Shown here piece after piece: positions 51,490-63,121 of a DNA stretch of 64,000 nucleotides. The first letter of the stretch is position 1. Each line of letters opens with the position of its first letter. Both the position numbers and the translations under genes were made by a program. The stretch is taken from positions 3,663,001 to 3,727,000 of the forward strand of contig JANTQA010000070.1 of the NCBI GenBank assembly GCA_027625915.1, given 5' to 3'. The notes beneath the pieces are model-generated. The model was not told the DNA's origin. It searched no databases and was given only the letters and a program-made list of their open reading frames with translations. The DNA is from Anaeramoeba flamelloides (lineage: Eukaryota; Metamonada; Anaeramoebidae).

Positions 51490-52115
51490 ATGATACATTT
51501 AAAAAAAAAGAAAAATGCAAAAAATGTGATTATTGTACTCAATATTATGAAAATATAAATCACTTTATTTGGTATTGAGAAAGATATAAATTTATCAGAA
51601 TCAAATGGAAAAAAAAATAGTAAAAATTTTAGAAAAAAACTTATATAAAAATGTTATCCTTAGAAAAAATACTCAAAAGCTCTTTAATCTAGCTAATCAA
51701 AATTATGAAATTTATTGTTCTTTTCGAGAATTCTTCATCAAAGCTCTTATGGTTAGAAAACTTTTGGTAATAAAGAAAAAATGAAAATAAAAAAATTGAA
51801 AATAAAAAATTCCTAAAATAGTAAAAAAATATACAAATTCGGGTACACAGTGCCCCACTTTTCGTAGTCGTGGAATGCCAATTTATTAAACACAGTTTGT
51901 GGAATCTTATTATTAATAATCTTTCTATCGAGTTTTTACTCCTTCTGTTTCAGGACGTGGATATTTTTTAATTTGGTCATGTAAATGATATAATATTTTT
52001 TTACCTAAATGTTTTAATTATTTTTCTTCTTCTCTTTTTTTTATTTAGTAGATTTTCTTTGATTACTCCTTTCTCACAATAAATAAATAATTATTTAATT
52101 TTTAAAAAAAAACGA
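51490..52115 (+). mobile_element. 3' fragment of a second LINE lineage
   Basis: The plus strand reads EKCKKCDYCTQYYENINHFI, a zinc-knuckle-like Cys cluster followed by His, then, after a stop, NLYKNVILRKNTQKLFNLA and YCSFREFFIKALMVRKLLV. The layout matches the C-terminal region of LINE ORF2 but the sequence differs from the 2.4-kb family. The 3' part (TTTCTTTGATTACTCCTTTC, ACAATAAATAAATAATT) recurs at 27111-27165, consistent with a shared 3' end. Confidence 0.6.
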
Positions 52116-52127
52116 ATTTTTTAGTAA

Positions 52128-52232
52128 CTAATCTACATTTCGCCATAAATTTCAGAAAGATATTTTATGACTTTGTAGTCTGAATATTGATAATTCAATC
52201 ATAAACTTTATGGCGAAATGCAGATTTTATTC
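52128..52232. repeat. Short hairpin element
   Basis: AATCTACATTTCGCCATAAA and TTTATGGCGAAATGCAGATT are inverted copies separated by about 60 bp. Single copy in this window; it interrupts the LINE-derived zone. Confidence 0.7.
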
Positions 52233-52239
52233 TGAATTT

Positions 52240-52430
52240 GCTGGGTTTTTTACTAATACATAGATCATTTTTAATTGATGAGATCAACAAATATTACTAC
52301 TTTACAATCGATTTTTTAGAGACATTTGAACCATGTAACACTAATGTGGTTAGGTCCAATAACAACATACTTTGATCCTAGGCTTCTCCTTGGTAGAAGC
52401 TAATCCCTTAATGTGTAAAAAAATTCAATA
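52240..52430 (+). mobile_element. LINE internal fragment
   Basis: TTACTAATACATAGATCATT, TTAATTGATGAGATCAACA and TTTTTTAGAGACATTTGAAC match the reverse complement of 54480-54600. The following AACAACATACTTTGATC and AAGCTAATCCCTTAATG match the fragment at 51050-51150. Confidence 0.6.
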
Positions 52431-52499
52431 TGTTAAAATTTTAAATAGTAAATATTTTCAAAAAAAAATTGTTCAAAATTAATTTTAACACCCAAAGTT

Positions 52500-52690
52500 A
52501 AGTGGAAAATTTTTGGGTATATTATTAAATTTCAAAATTCGCCAAATTGAATTTTTTCATATTTTTGAACAGTTTCTTGATTATTATTATTGTTCTGAAA
52601 ATTTTTAATGATTTGTGAGGATTTTGAGAGTAAAAACCAAAAATATTATTTTGTGATTGTATTATTTTATTACTTGTATTGTTGAAAATT
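52500..52690 (+). repeat. Direct repeat, copy 2
   Basis: Second copy of the unit at 50850-51050, about 1.65 kb downstream, with several small indels. Confidence 0.6.
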
Positions 52691-53890
52691 CAAAATCTTA
52701 AAATCATCCAATAATAAATATTTTAAATAATTTTTTCGATACACAATTATAACTCAAAAAGTTTAGTGGAAATTTCTTCCATATCAAACTAGTTCAAAAG
52801 TCTAATTGGTCTCTTAATTATTTTTTTTTTTCATTATTCTGGATATAATTCTCATAAAGAACATCGATAATCATCCCGAAATATACCCTAAAAAACACTG
52901 ACATTGCTTCAAATAGACTAAAGGGGGTTTTAAATACATATATTCAATATATTTCAAAAAATTGAGATATTTTGAAAAAATCAAGAATTACAACAATTTT
53001 GAAATTAAAAAATTATCTCAAAAAAAGTTATTTGGAATTTTCATTAATTTCACCTATAAAAATAAAAATAATTTTTATTATAAAGTTTTTTTAATTATTT
53101 ATTTTTATTTTTATTTTTTTTTAGTCAAAGGATTACCTTTGTTTCTTTATTTGTTTTGGATCGAAAAAAAAAAATCAGTTTTTTTGGTTAATACTAAAAA
53201 ATATTCATTTTTTAAATCTGTTTAATGAATTAAAGATGAATTTTTCATGCTGTGAAAATTTATTTTGGAAATCAAATGGTACTAAATCGATTTTAATTAT
53301 ATTTTTTCTTAATAATTTATTAATTTATCTTTATGTTTTGTTTTTAATAAGGTCAAAAGATATTCAATTAAAATAAATAGTTAAAAATAATCAAAGTTGA
53401 AAATTGACCGTTACAACCCTATCATGAAAATTTAGAAGAGATATAACTTTATTACTTTTTTTAAAATAGATTTTTCTGGATAAGAAAATTCAATTTCTAT
53501 CATATCACAAGTCAAAATAAATACATCTCAATTTCCAATAAATCATAAATAAAATTTATTGTTTAATAATAAACAAAGAGAAAAATCGAATTTAAAATCA
53601 CCTCAAAATTGAAACTTGGGAGACTCTTTATGATTATTGTTTTGAACGTGTTTTAACCTGAGATTATTCCAATTTTGAAAATTGAATATTTCATGATTAC
53701 TAGAGTTCTTTTTTATAAATAATTTTTATCTATTATGTAAAAACAAAAATTGGATAGAATACATATTTTTTCTTTTAAAGATTACAGAACTTTTAATTAT
53801 TCAAATTAAAATTTGAATTTGAAAAAAAAAAAAAAAAAAAAAATTGATGATAAAATTATTTTTCATTCTGTGTATGTAATAATTAATCTG
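52691..53890. other. AT-rich intergenic DNA
   Basis: The 87-codon ATG frame 52962-53225 is dominated by Phe/Lys/Tyr/Asn, as expected from this base composition, and is not called. An A22 run lies near 53822. Confidence 0.4.
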
Positions 53891-53892
53891 AT

Positions 53893-54083
53893 CAGTCATA
53901 TCCATTTTTAGTCACAAACTTTCAAGGAAATTTAATGCATAATAAAAATCTCAAATCAAGGCACAAAATTCAAATTCTAGTAAAATAAATTGTAAAAAAT
54001 TATTTACAAAAAAGTACCTTAATTTGAGTTTTTTCTATCCTAAATTTGGTTGAAAATTTGTGTCTTAAAAGTGGAACTGACTG
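53893..54083. mobile_element. Palindromic MITE, copy 8
   Basis: CAGTCATATCCATTTTTAGT at the left, AAAAGTGGAACTGACTG followed by TA at the right. Internal AAATCTCAAATCAAGGCAC is kept. The left terminus has decayed more than the right. Confidence 0.82.
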
Positions 54084-54344
54084 TATATTATTCACAAATA
54101 AAAATATTGTCCAGTATTTTTTCTTCTAATATATAAATAAAAAATTTCAATAATTATTTAATTTTTTTGGGAAAATTTTTTCTTTGATTGTTAAAATTTA
54201 GAATTTGTTTTTTTTAATAGATAAACTTTAACGAGCCAATCTTGTATTTGATTATTTTTTATTGATAGTTTTTTTGTTCTTTTTTTGTGATTTGTTGAAA
54301 AAGTCTCCTTAAAAAAAAAAGAAATATAGCCTTCTAAGTGACAA

Positions 54345-54610
54345 AAAATTTTTACCGGTCTTTAAGTTTTTTTTTGAAAAAAGTAAAAAAGTTTTTATTC
54401 AAACTTTTTTATTCCGTAAGGGATTTATATCTGTTACAGAGAAGTCTCAAAGCAAAGTGGTTAGTTATCGAATTGGAATTAAGAATATTTTTATCTGTTT
54501 CAAATACCTCTAAAAAAATCTATTAGTAAAGATATTAGTTGATCTCATCAATTAAAAAATGATCAACATATTAGTAAAAATAAACCAATAATTTTCAAAA
54601 AAAAAATTGC
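54345..54610 (-). mobile_element. LINE internal fragment
   Basis: The minus strand matches 52240-52430 (TGATCATTTTTTAATTGATG, TTTTTTTAGAGGTATTTGAA, then a TTTGAGACTTCTCTGTAAC block parallel to GATCCTAGGCTTCTCC). The plus-strand open frame here is a shadow. Confidence 0.55.
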
Positions 54611-55389
54611 ATTTTGAGATAAATTTAAAGGTCGAATTATCAATATTAAGACTAAAAAGTTGTAAAATATCTTTCTTTTATTTGTGGAGACATGTAGATC
54701 AATTGATAAAAAAATCATTTTTTTTAAAACTTGAAATATTTAAAGAATATATTCTTGGAAAAAATTATTTCTGTATATTGGTAATTTATTGATTTTACAA
54801 TTTGCTTTAGAAAAAGGAAACCAATCTAATCATTTGTTTGGGTTTTTCGGTTGATGATTTTTGAGTATATTTTTGAAATTAAAAAAATTAATTAAAATAG
54901 TTATTATGGAGGTTCTAAATATGAATTATTATTAATGTAATTCAATTAATTGGGTTATTAGTTCTGGATTTAGAAAAAGAATTTATATATTTAAAGTTAA
55001 TACTATTAATTGTAAAATAAAAAAATCAAAATTTTAATTCCGTTTTCCAAATAAAAAACACATCCAAAGAATAAATTTAAATGGTCAAAGGGCCCAATTC
55101 TGAAAGCAAAATTAATAATTTCAGTTGATTCTTAAAATTAAAAAATTTGATATGGTTTCATGATTTATATTTCTGTTTTTGAAAATTTGAATGAAAATTT
55201 TGTTACATTTATTTTACAACAAATAGTATTTGATAATTTTTGACTGTGATCTTTTGTAAAAATAATAACTGTTTTTGTTGTCATTGTAAAATATATTTGA
55301 ATATTTGTTTTATTGGGTTTTTGTTTCGAATTTGATTTTTGAAATAGATAAGATTTGAATTGTATCTTAAAAATTCTTTGATTTATATC
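54611..55389. other. AT-rich intergenic DNA
   Basis: The plus frame 54607-54792 and other short frames are not supported. No repeat recognised. Confidence 0.4.
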
Positions 55390-56120
55390 AATATAGAGTC
55401 TAATCTTTAAGGTTTACAATCCCTGGAATTTGAAAAAAGATTATCTTATGTAGGGTGTTGTAGTGACTTGTTAATTTGATTCTTATCTGATCAATCTTGT
55501 AATTGGTATGGGTTTTGAGAGTTGTTGAAAATGACAATTTTTGTACATTTATTTTGTGTTTTTTTCGAAATTTGAATTGAATAGTGAAAGATTAATAGAT
55601 TGGTAGATGTTTAAGAAAAAAATTAGATTTTGAAGTTTGAAATTATATTTATGATTAATAATTGTGAAATCAATGATTTAGTGCTTAAATTTCTGAAATG
55701 AGATATAAGTTTAAGGGTACCAAGAGTGTTATTTACACAATTTAATAATAAAAAAAAAAATAAATTTAGATTTTTCAGTTTTCTAATTAAAAGTATCATT
55801 TCCCTTTTACTCAATAAAAATATTGAAAAATATTTTGTTTTTACAAGCCCCAAATAGCATCAAAGCTAATTTAAGTTTCAATCAAAAACCCTGAGTCACA
55901 TGTTTTGATAAGTTAACTTCCGAAGATAATAATCTTAGTTTTTTCAATTCAGATTTTGTAAAAATTAAAAAAGAAATTGTCAGAAATTGTCATTTTCAAC
56001 CACTCTTGAAATTCATACCAATTACAAGATTGATCAGATAAATATCATATTAAGTAGTCTTGACAACATCATTCACAAAAGAATCTTATTTCAAATTTCG
56101 GGTATTGTTAACCTATGGTT
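55390..56120. mobile_element. Foldback element of the TTAAGGTTTACAAT family, without insertions
   Basis: The left arm (TTTAAGGTTTACAATCCCTG, TTATGTAGGGTGTTGTAGTG) and right arm (GACAACATCATTCACAAAAG, ATTGTTAACCT) are inverted copies. The core has, on the minus strand, CTCTTGGTACCCTTAAACTT and TTTCAGAAATTTAAGCACTA, the same core as at 15580-15640. It represents the state before MITE insertion of the copy at 14995. Confidence 0.75.
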
Positions 56121-56206
56121 GATTATAGATAGTCGATTTTTTAGTGATTCCAATTTAAAGTAAAATATTATTATTAAATATAGAGAAACAAGCAAAATTA
56201 TGTGTT

Positions 56207-56291
56207 CTCATCATAGCTCAGTTGGTAGAGCGGTTGACTGTAGTGGAATCATTGAAATCAATAGGTCACCTGTTCGAATCAGGTTGATGAG
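56207..56291 (+). tRNA. tRNA-Tyr (anticodon GTA) with a 13-nt intron
   Basis: Acceptor stem CTCATCA pairs perfectly with TGATGAG, giving the C1-G72 pair and A73 discriminator expected of eukaryotic tRNA-Tyr. D-arm GCTC-AGTTGGTA-GAGC; anticodon stem GTTGA with TCAAT; loop C-T-GTA-G plus A38 after the intron; T-arm ACCTG-TTCGAAT-CAGGT. The intron lies between positions 37 and 38 (56244-56256), the canonical eukaryotic site. A and B box promoters are intact. Confidence 0.96.
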
Positions 56292-56293
56292 AA

Positions 56294-56302
56294 TTTTTTT
56301 TC
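56294..56302 (+). terminator. RNA polymerase III oligo-T terminator
   Basis: A T9 run begins three bases after the end of the tRNA-Tyr sequence. Confidence 0.9.
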
Positions 56303-58680
56303 GTCTGTTAATCATCTATTTGTCTTTTGATCACAATACTTTTGGTTGGACAAACAGATAAAATTTTTTCAACAAGATTGTAATGCAATCTTTTTTTTTT
56401 ATTTTTTTTTCCTTTTTTTTCATGTTTGGAAGGATCTTCAAATTATCATTTTTTTTCAATCCTCAAATTGATTCTTCGCTTGACGCTTATAAATAAACAA
56501 ACAGAGAAAAACAATGTTAATCGTTTTGATAATTCCAAAATTTACGATCCAAGTCTCGGAGATTCTTTTTCTAACCATATTTCTTTTTAGTTGCGGGGAT
56601 TGTTGATGAAAAAGAAAAACAAGAATTATTAAAAGATTGCTACAATCATATCCAACACATTCTTGACTGGAATTTGGGAGACTCATTATCTCAAATTGAT
56701 ATTTGGTAATTCCAAAAAAATGCAGAAATTTGAAAGATATTGAAGAATAAATGGAAAGTTTTGCTCATTTTTAAATTAATAACAAGAGTTTTTTGAAACG
56801 GTGTGATACACCAAGGCACATCTAAAAAGGCTATTCAATTGCCAATGAAGATTTTAGTTTCCCCAAAAAATCAAAATGAAAAGGAATTTCCAAGCAGTGT
56901 TTGGTTTCATAAATGCTCTTAGTGTGTGCTTTTGGTTGTCTTTTTTGTTTCCTCTTATACAACAAAGCTCTTCAAAATGAAACAAGAACCTGAAGCCAAA
57001 ACAAGCAAACATTATTTTGTTCAGTATCTTTTTTTAATAACAATGGCAACTAATAAAAACTTGCGTTCTCATAACAAACAAAAAAAAAACTTTTCCATTT
57101 TTAAGAAGAGGAATACAATTAAGAGGGTAAGAGACAAAAAAGAACCTAAAGAAGCTACTTGAGAAGCTCTTTCACATTTCAGTCTTGACATGTATTTTTT
57201 GTCATTTTTGTTTTGTCAAGATCCCAAAACAATGAGTTAAACCTTTTGTCTTTTGAGACGCAAGAATAAAGTGTTGTTTGTGTAAAAGTTTGTAAGGTGC
57301 ATTGCCTGGCTTTCAAGGTGCTACTGAGAAGCCATTCTTTCAAAATGATCTTGGCTAAGTGCTATGGGAGAAAAATTCAAAACAATAAATTTTCACTCAA
57401 AGCTCAAGAAGGAAGGTGAATTCGTCTCTTCAAAAGATCATTTCTAAATAGATTCGTAAAGGCCCTTGTGTTTATTCATTCAAATTGAGAGTAACTTATT
57501 TGTGTACCTGAAACCAAAATATTAATTTATTCATTTGAAAATGACAGTGCTGATCTAATTCACATAACATTTGTATTGGCAAGCATAGATTTGAAACAAA
57601 GAAGCAGTGAAAGGATATTAGGCAAGTACATGAAGTATCTTAACTGTAAAATACATTTGAGAAGTTGGTAAAAGATATTTTGTCTTATAAAAAGAAATAA
57701 ACTTTAAAAAAATAAAAATAGTTTTTTAAATCAAAAAAACTTGATTCATTGAATACCTGAAAATCATAATTCTTGACTACCTATACTGCTGTTTTCAAAT
57801 AGGGTTTCAAAAAGTTTTCAAAATTACTTCAAACTGTGTAATTCATCTTGTCAATTAATTTGGATAAATCCATCTTGAAAAAAACTTTAGATCCACACTT
57901 AATTCAAACATGTGCGAGCAAATTTCAAGTCAGTGATCACATCGGCTTTTTTAAGTAGAAAAACAGGGTGTTTTGTAGTAAAGAAACAGTTGGTCTTTGT
58001 TTTTCAAAATTATTTGGGTCTTCTTTAGACACCTTACTTTTATGAACTTTAGGTAGGTTTATTACAAGATTAATAAAAAATTTGATGATTTTTATTCAAA
58101 GCATTTGATTAAAAATTAAACTAGTTTTGAGAATCTTCAAAGAAAATAAATTAACCACAAAAACAAAAGGAAGATTTAAATTGTTTTGGTTGATTTGATT
58201 GATGATAATATTAGATTCTTCAATAAAGTTAATTTGTTCTTTTAATGGATCGTGTACAGCCATATACTTTAAAAATGAAACAGCCAAGTTTAAACTCACC
58301 CCAGTAAAATAAATCTATAACACTCATAAAAAAAATTAATAGACTTATATACAAAAACTCAAAGTTCAAGAAGGAAGCCTACAGTGATCAAAATAATGCG
58401 TGCCCAAAGACTATAATTCATGTTTCAAAATATTATCCGTGCTTTTTTTTTTTTTTGTACCAAGGCAACATCCAATTTACTACCAAATAGTATACCCAAG
58501 TTCAAATCAATTTTGAAAGTAAAGGTCTGGTTATTTTCAGTAAAATTTAAATTATTAATGCAATTAGTTGATAATTTTTCAGAATATTCACAATTTATTT
58601 TGAATTTTTTTGTTTTTTTGATGATTAAAATTTCTTCAAAAATTTACCAATATTTTTGAGATAAATTTTGCTACATTGAT
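56303..58680. other. Gene-like island, not resolved
   Basis: Less AT-biased than the flanks and free of the named repeats. On the plus strand, after an acceptor-like TTTCTTTTTAG (about 56590), a 39-codon frame ending TGG TAA at about 56709 reads AGIVDEKEKQELLKDCYNHI then QHILDWNLGDSLSQIDIW, strongly protein-like. Upstream 56485-56590 also has codon-like content. 56980-57162 has a frame MKQEPEAKTSKHYF... ending EPKEAT. On the minus strand 58096-58262 reads MAVHDPLKEQINFIEESNII. One or two small spliced genes are likely, but I cannot join exons or name a family. Confidence 0.35.
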
Positions 58681-60560
58681 CCTTTATTTTTAGAATTTCT
58701 TTTTAAATAATAGAACTTTAAGAAACTAATACCATATTTTTTAGGCTTTATTATTGGTTTCTTTGATTGGTTAATGTATAGGTCTTCTATAACAAAAGAA
58801 ACACGCATTTTATTTTGAAACAGACATTAAACTTTTTTGCACGCTTTATTTTGACTACAATAAATAAAAATCAAAAAATATCATTTCTTGTAGTTTTTGG
58901 TGAGATATTTGTGTTTTTTCCATGTAGCAAATATTGAATAACTTGAATTTAAACATTTTTCTTTATTTATTTAGTTTATGGGAGTAAGTACATTTTCCAA
59001 ATTTTGAATGTCCATAATTTATTTGAACCTGAATTTTTCAAATCATTTCATTAACTAAATATATTGATATTTTAATGAATACGTAAGTATCAGATCTCCT
59101 AGAATAATATATTTTCATACCAACCAAAAAATGAAATTCAAAAAAATGAAAAAGATTGATCTAGAACAAATATATACAAATCATTTATTTCTTGATCTTA
59201 TCTGTAACATTTGATACAATTACTTTTTCTTAATTTGGTTTTATTTTTAATTCCTCATGGAAAATACTTTTTGTTTGTAAAATTTTTGAGAAATAAATTA
59301 CTTTTTATTTCTATAGAATTTTCAAAAGGAATTTAAAAATCCTATTTTCATATAATTCATCTATTTTTTTGATTGAATTGGAGTTTCTTTAACTTTGTTT
59401 CAGTCAAAGGTGTACTCTTTTTTTCATATATTAATGATAAATGAACTTTGAAGAATAAATAAGAAATACCTAGTATAATAAACCTCGAAGAATAGTTGAT
59501 ATCAACCTGAAATAAAACTTATAATTCAATACATTTTCTTAAAAATTGAAAATTTTATAATTTCACAATTATTAAATAAAAACTAAAAAAAAATTGAAAA
59601 CATCCTCTCACAAGTTTAAATATGATTTTGTAAAAAAACAGATAATTTATTATTTTAGAGTTAAATAAAGAGTTGCATCCAATTACCCAAATTTTGATAA
59701 TATTAAATATAATATCTGATTATCTTAATATAATAATAATATTATTAATCGAAAAATAATTTATGTGAATACCAAACTTTCAATTTTTTGTTAAAAATTA
59801 TTTTTCAAACAAATTATTAGTGTTCACCAAACAATTTTATATTTAAAATCCATTTGAGATCAAGGAAAACAAAAATGTGTTTCCCGTTAAATTTTATCAA
59901 AATTTGAATAAATGAATGAAACTCTTTATTTATCTCCAAAATTGTAAAAAAATATTGTTTGTATCATCCCTTTTTACAGTTTTACTAGTAAATATTATTT
60001 ACTATTAAACTTTATTCAATTTGTAATCATGAAAAATTCATTTTTAAAAGTAAAAAGAACTTGATATGAAAGTTAAAATTTAAAATAATTAAATAACATT
60101 ACCAAATAAATAAAAGTGCAATATATATAAACTTTGTTGCAGTCAAAGCTCCCCAACATCATTTTTTTCAAATTATCAATCATTTTATATAATTGACCTT
60201 TGAAGAACAAATAAGAAATAATCAGAAGAATAGATATCGAAGAATTGTTGATAAATGTCTGAAATAAAACTAATTAATCAATAAATGTTCTTAAAAATTG
60301 AAAAACTCAAAAACTTATTGATACATTGAGAAAAACAACAATGTTCTTTTTGAACTCCTACTGGTATTTGAATAATAAATAGGAAACAATTTTCACTTCA
60401 TTTTACATACTTTTCTTTTAGAAATCAAGTCCCTAAACGAAGTTTGTTGGTATTTGTGGTCTCTATTTGAAAAAGGAAATGAAAATAAAGTGGAAATTTT
60501 TCAAATTTATTAAACAAATATCAAGATCAAAGATCGAATTGAATTGCAATAGAAATCAAT
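58681..60560. repeat. Dispersed duplicate region with an internal direct repeat
   Basis: Parts match 42.0-42.8 kb in reverse complement (see that entry). Internally, 59395-59560 and 60125-60310 are direct copies (ACTTTGTTTCAGTCAAAG / ACTTTGTTGCAGTCAAAG; TTTGAAGAATAAATAAGAAA / TTTGAAGAACAAATAAGAAA; TTCTTAAAAATTGAAAA). No gene seen. Confidence 0.5.
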
Positions 60561-61119
60561 AGATTTCTCAACAATCTTTACATGGTTTCAATAACCTTAG
60601 AATAACAGGTTTTTACCAAGTGACTATTGATCTTGCAATAAAAAAAATTTTGCAACTGAATTAGGTATAAAAAAAAAAACCGAAAAAAAAACAAAAAAAA
60701 ACAAATGTGAAAAAATAATTTCAATTTTGAAAATTTCCAAAATAAATTTTTTCTTCTAATGTCCATGCAGACCCTTTAAAAACATGTATTATACCATTAC
60801 AACTGAACCCCCTTTGACTGAAAAATAGTATATATATATATATATATATATATTCAGTTATTAACATAATATATTTATTGAATATTATGAAAACAATAAC
60901 GATCTTGATCATTTTGGTTTCGAAATAAAAAGCTTATTATTATTAGATTTGACCTGTAAGAACAATGAAAAGAATTATATTTTATTTATTTATTTATTTA
61001 TTCTTTATTTAAGATTTATGAGTAATTTTAGAAAACTTAATTCAATTAAAAGTAGAGAATAAGAAAAATACTAATTATTTTTTTTTGTTTTTAAAAGGAG
61101 GAAATAAATTTACCTTATA
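60561..61119. other. AT-rich intergenic DNA
   Basis: Contains a (TA)n run at 60829-60853 and a (TTTA)n run near 60978-61005. Short open frames on the minus strand are not supported. Confidence 0.45.
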
Positions 61120-61378
61120 CCATAATAAAAAAAGTTTTTTAAAACATGTTATCATGGTGTTGTAAAAGTGTTATAAACGTTTACAATGTAATAAATTTTA
61201 ATAATAAAAACTTTTATAAAATAAATTTTTGTTATAAAATGTATTATAAAAATTGTAACATGTTATTAGCCTGTTAGAATAATATTTTTTGAAAAAATAT
61301 TGAAAATATTATCATATAAAAGGAAATTTTGTTATAAAAGGGTTATATAGATGTTATGAAAAAAAATTTTTATTAGGG
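61120..61378. mobile_element. MITE of the CCCTAATAAAAAAAGTTTT family, copy 2
   Basis: Starts CCATAATAAAAAAAGTTTTT and ends AAAAATTTTTATTAGGG, flanked by TA on both sides. The interior matches the reverse complement of 45702-45946 (GGTTATATAGATGTTATGAA). Confidence 0.75.
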
Positions 61379-62389
61379 TAGTGATTAAATTTTCAATAAT
61401 TAACTTCTTATTATATACAATTACCTTAATAAGTATTAAATTCTTGTGATTAATGAAACAATACCCTATACCGACCAAAATCTGTAAAGTATTGTATTAC
61501 AGGTACAAAACAAAATTTTGTGCTAATTGAGAAATTGTCCACAATTTTAACCATTGACCTATTCGACACCCAGAGTAAAAAAAGAAATTAAGTTTATAAT
61601 TTTTTTTATTGCTATTTTTATAACTGTCATTTGTTTCTTGTTTTTATTTTCTCTTTTTTCAGGTCTTTGTTTTTTTAATACATTTTTATTTTTATTTTTT
61701 ACAGAAAAGCTATAATATGCCCTTTATAAAATTAAGCACTATTTTTTTCTGATTAATATTTTTCAAAATCTAAGTTTATAACTTAATTCAATTAACCACT
61801 GGTATAATTTTTTTTAGAATAAAAACACTCTCAACTTTTGAATATCGAAAATATTTATTGAGATTAGTGTGCACTTTTTTATTTTGTTTTGAAAAAACGG
61901 GGTTGAGAAAAGTTTGAAATCTACGAATAAGTTAATATATTAAATTAGAATGCTTTTCCAGAGAGTTTATCTTTTTAGTTTAACTTTTTTTTTAATTTTA
62001 CCATTTAAAACTAAAAAAAAACATTGAAAGACAAAATTAGTCCCTTTTGTGAAAAGAAAATTCCCATAATTTAGAATTTGTTTTAGTAAATGAGTTAAAA
62101 CAAGATAGTGTATCTAAAAATATACACAATTTCAAGTGTGAATTCAATGATTTTGGCAAATAATGTTTTCAAGAAAAAGTTAAATGGAAACTTTATATAT
62201 TTTTATTTTTTCATTTAGTTTTTTTAATTGTTTTAATGAAAGGTATTAGATCAGTTTTCCCTTTTTAGTGTTTTTTGGTTCGTGGGGACATATAAGGGTG
62301 AATCTTACCTATAATACACATTGAATAAAAAAAAAATTCTAAATAAAGGTTTAGAGTTTTAGTTTATTGGAAATAATGCTTTTATAGAG
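61379..62389. other. AT-rich intergenic DNA
   Basis: No gene or repeat recognised. Confidence 0.4.
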
Positions 62390-62720
62390 TGCTTAGTTTT
62401 TTTTTAATTTAAAAGAATATAGAAAAATTAAAGATTTTTACTCAATTCTTTTAATTTCTGGACAAGATATCGACCTTTTTTCAAGGTTTTCTTTTTTATT
62501 AGTATATATATTGATTTTTGGAATAATCTAAATAAATAGAAAAGTCTGGAAAATCTTTTAGGTTTTTTTTTAAGATAAAAAATAAACCGAAATTTAAAGA
62601 AACTTTTGGTATATTTTTTGTATTTTAAAAAAACCTAACAGCTGTAAGAAGAAATTAATTTTCTTATTTTAAAATTCAAAATAAAAAGAAAAATATCTTA
62701 ATTTAGGGTTTTTTTAGGAT
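62390..62720. repeat. Foldback repeat, AAACCTAACG family (weak copy)
   Basis: TGCTTAGTTTTTTTTTAATT, TTTACTCAATTCTTTTAATT, CAAGGTTTTCTTTTTTATT and AAACCTAACAGCTGTAAG match other copies (compare 44310-44330). It is more diverged than those at 19.5 and 33.5 kb. Confidence 0.5.
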
Positions 62721-63121
62721 TTTTGATGAAAATTAAAATTTCTTTGGTAATTCTTTCATTGATATAAATAAAATAAAATAAAAATTACTCCATTCATTTG
62801 TATAACTGGAAATAAGAAGATCAGAAAATTTCCAACCTTTGCCTAATTACCCGAAGAAATTCTCAAAATCTTTCCACAACAACTACAGTACTAATATTAA
62901 ACTATTAAGAGTTATGATCTCTTTCTTATATGTAGCTATCAAAAATTATTTGATTTAAAATTTCACAAATAAAAGGTTTGAGTTTAAAAAAAAATAAATA
63001 GCAAATTTTAATTTTTCTCGAAAATTTCTTAAAAAAAACAATTGATTTGATTAATTATTAATTTTTTTAAAATTAAAAGTTTTATCTTCATTCTTACATT
63101 GGATAATCATATCTGGCTAAT
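62721..63121. other. Intergenic region downstream of the RS-rich gene
   Basis: Probable 3' untranslated region of the minus-strand gene nearest 63121, then AT-rich DNA with no features. Confidence 0.45.
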
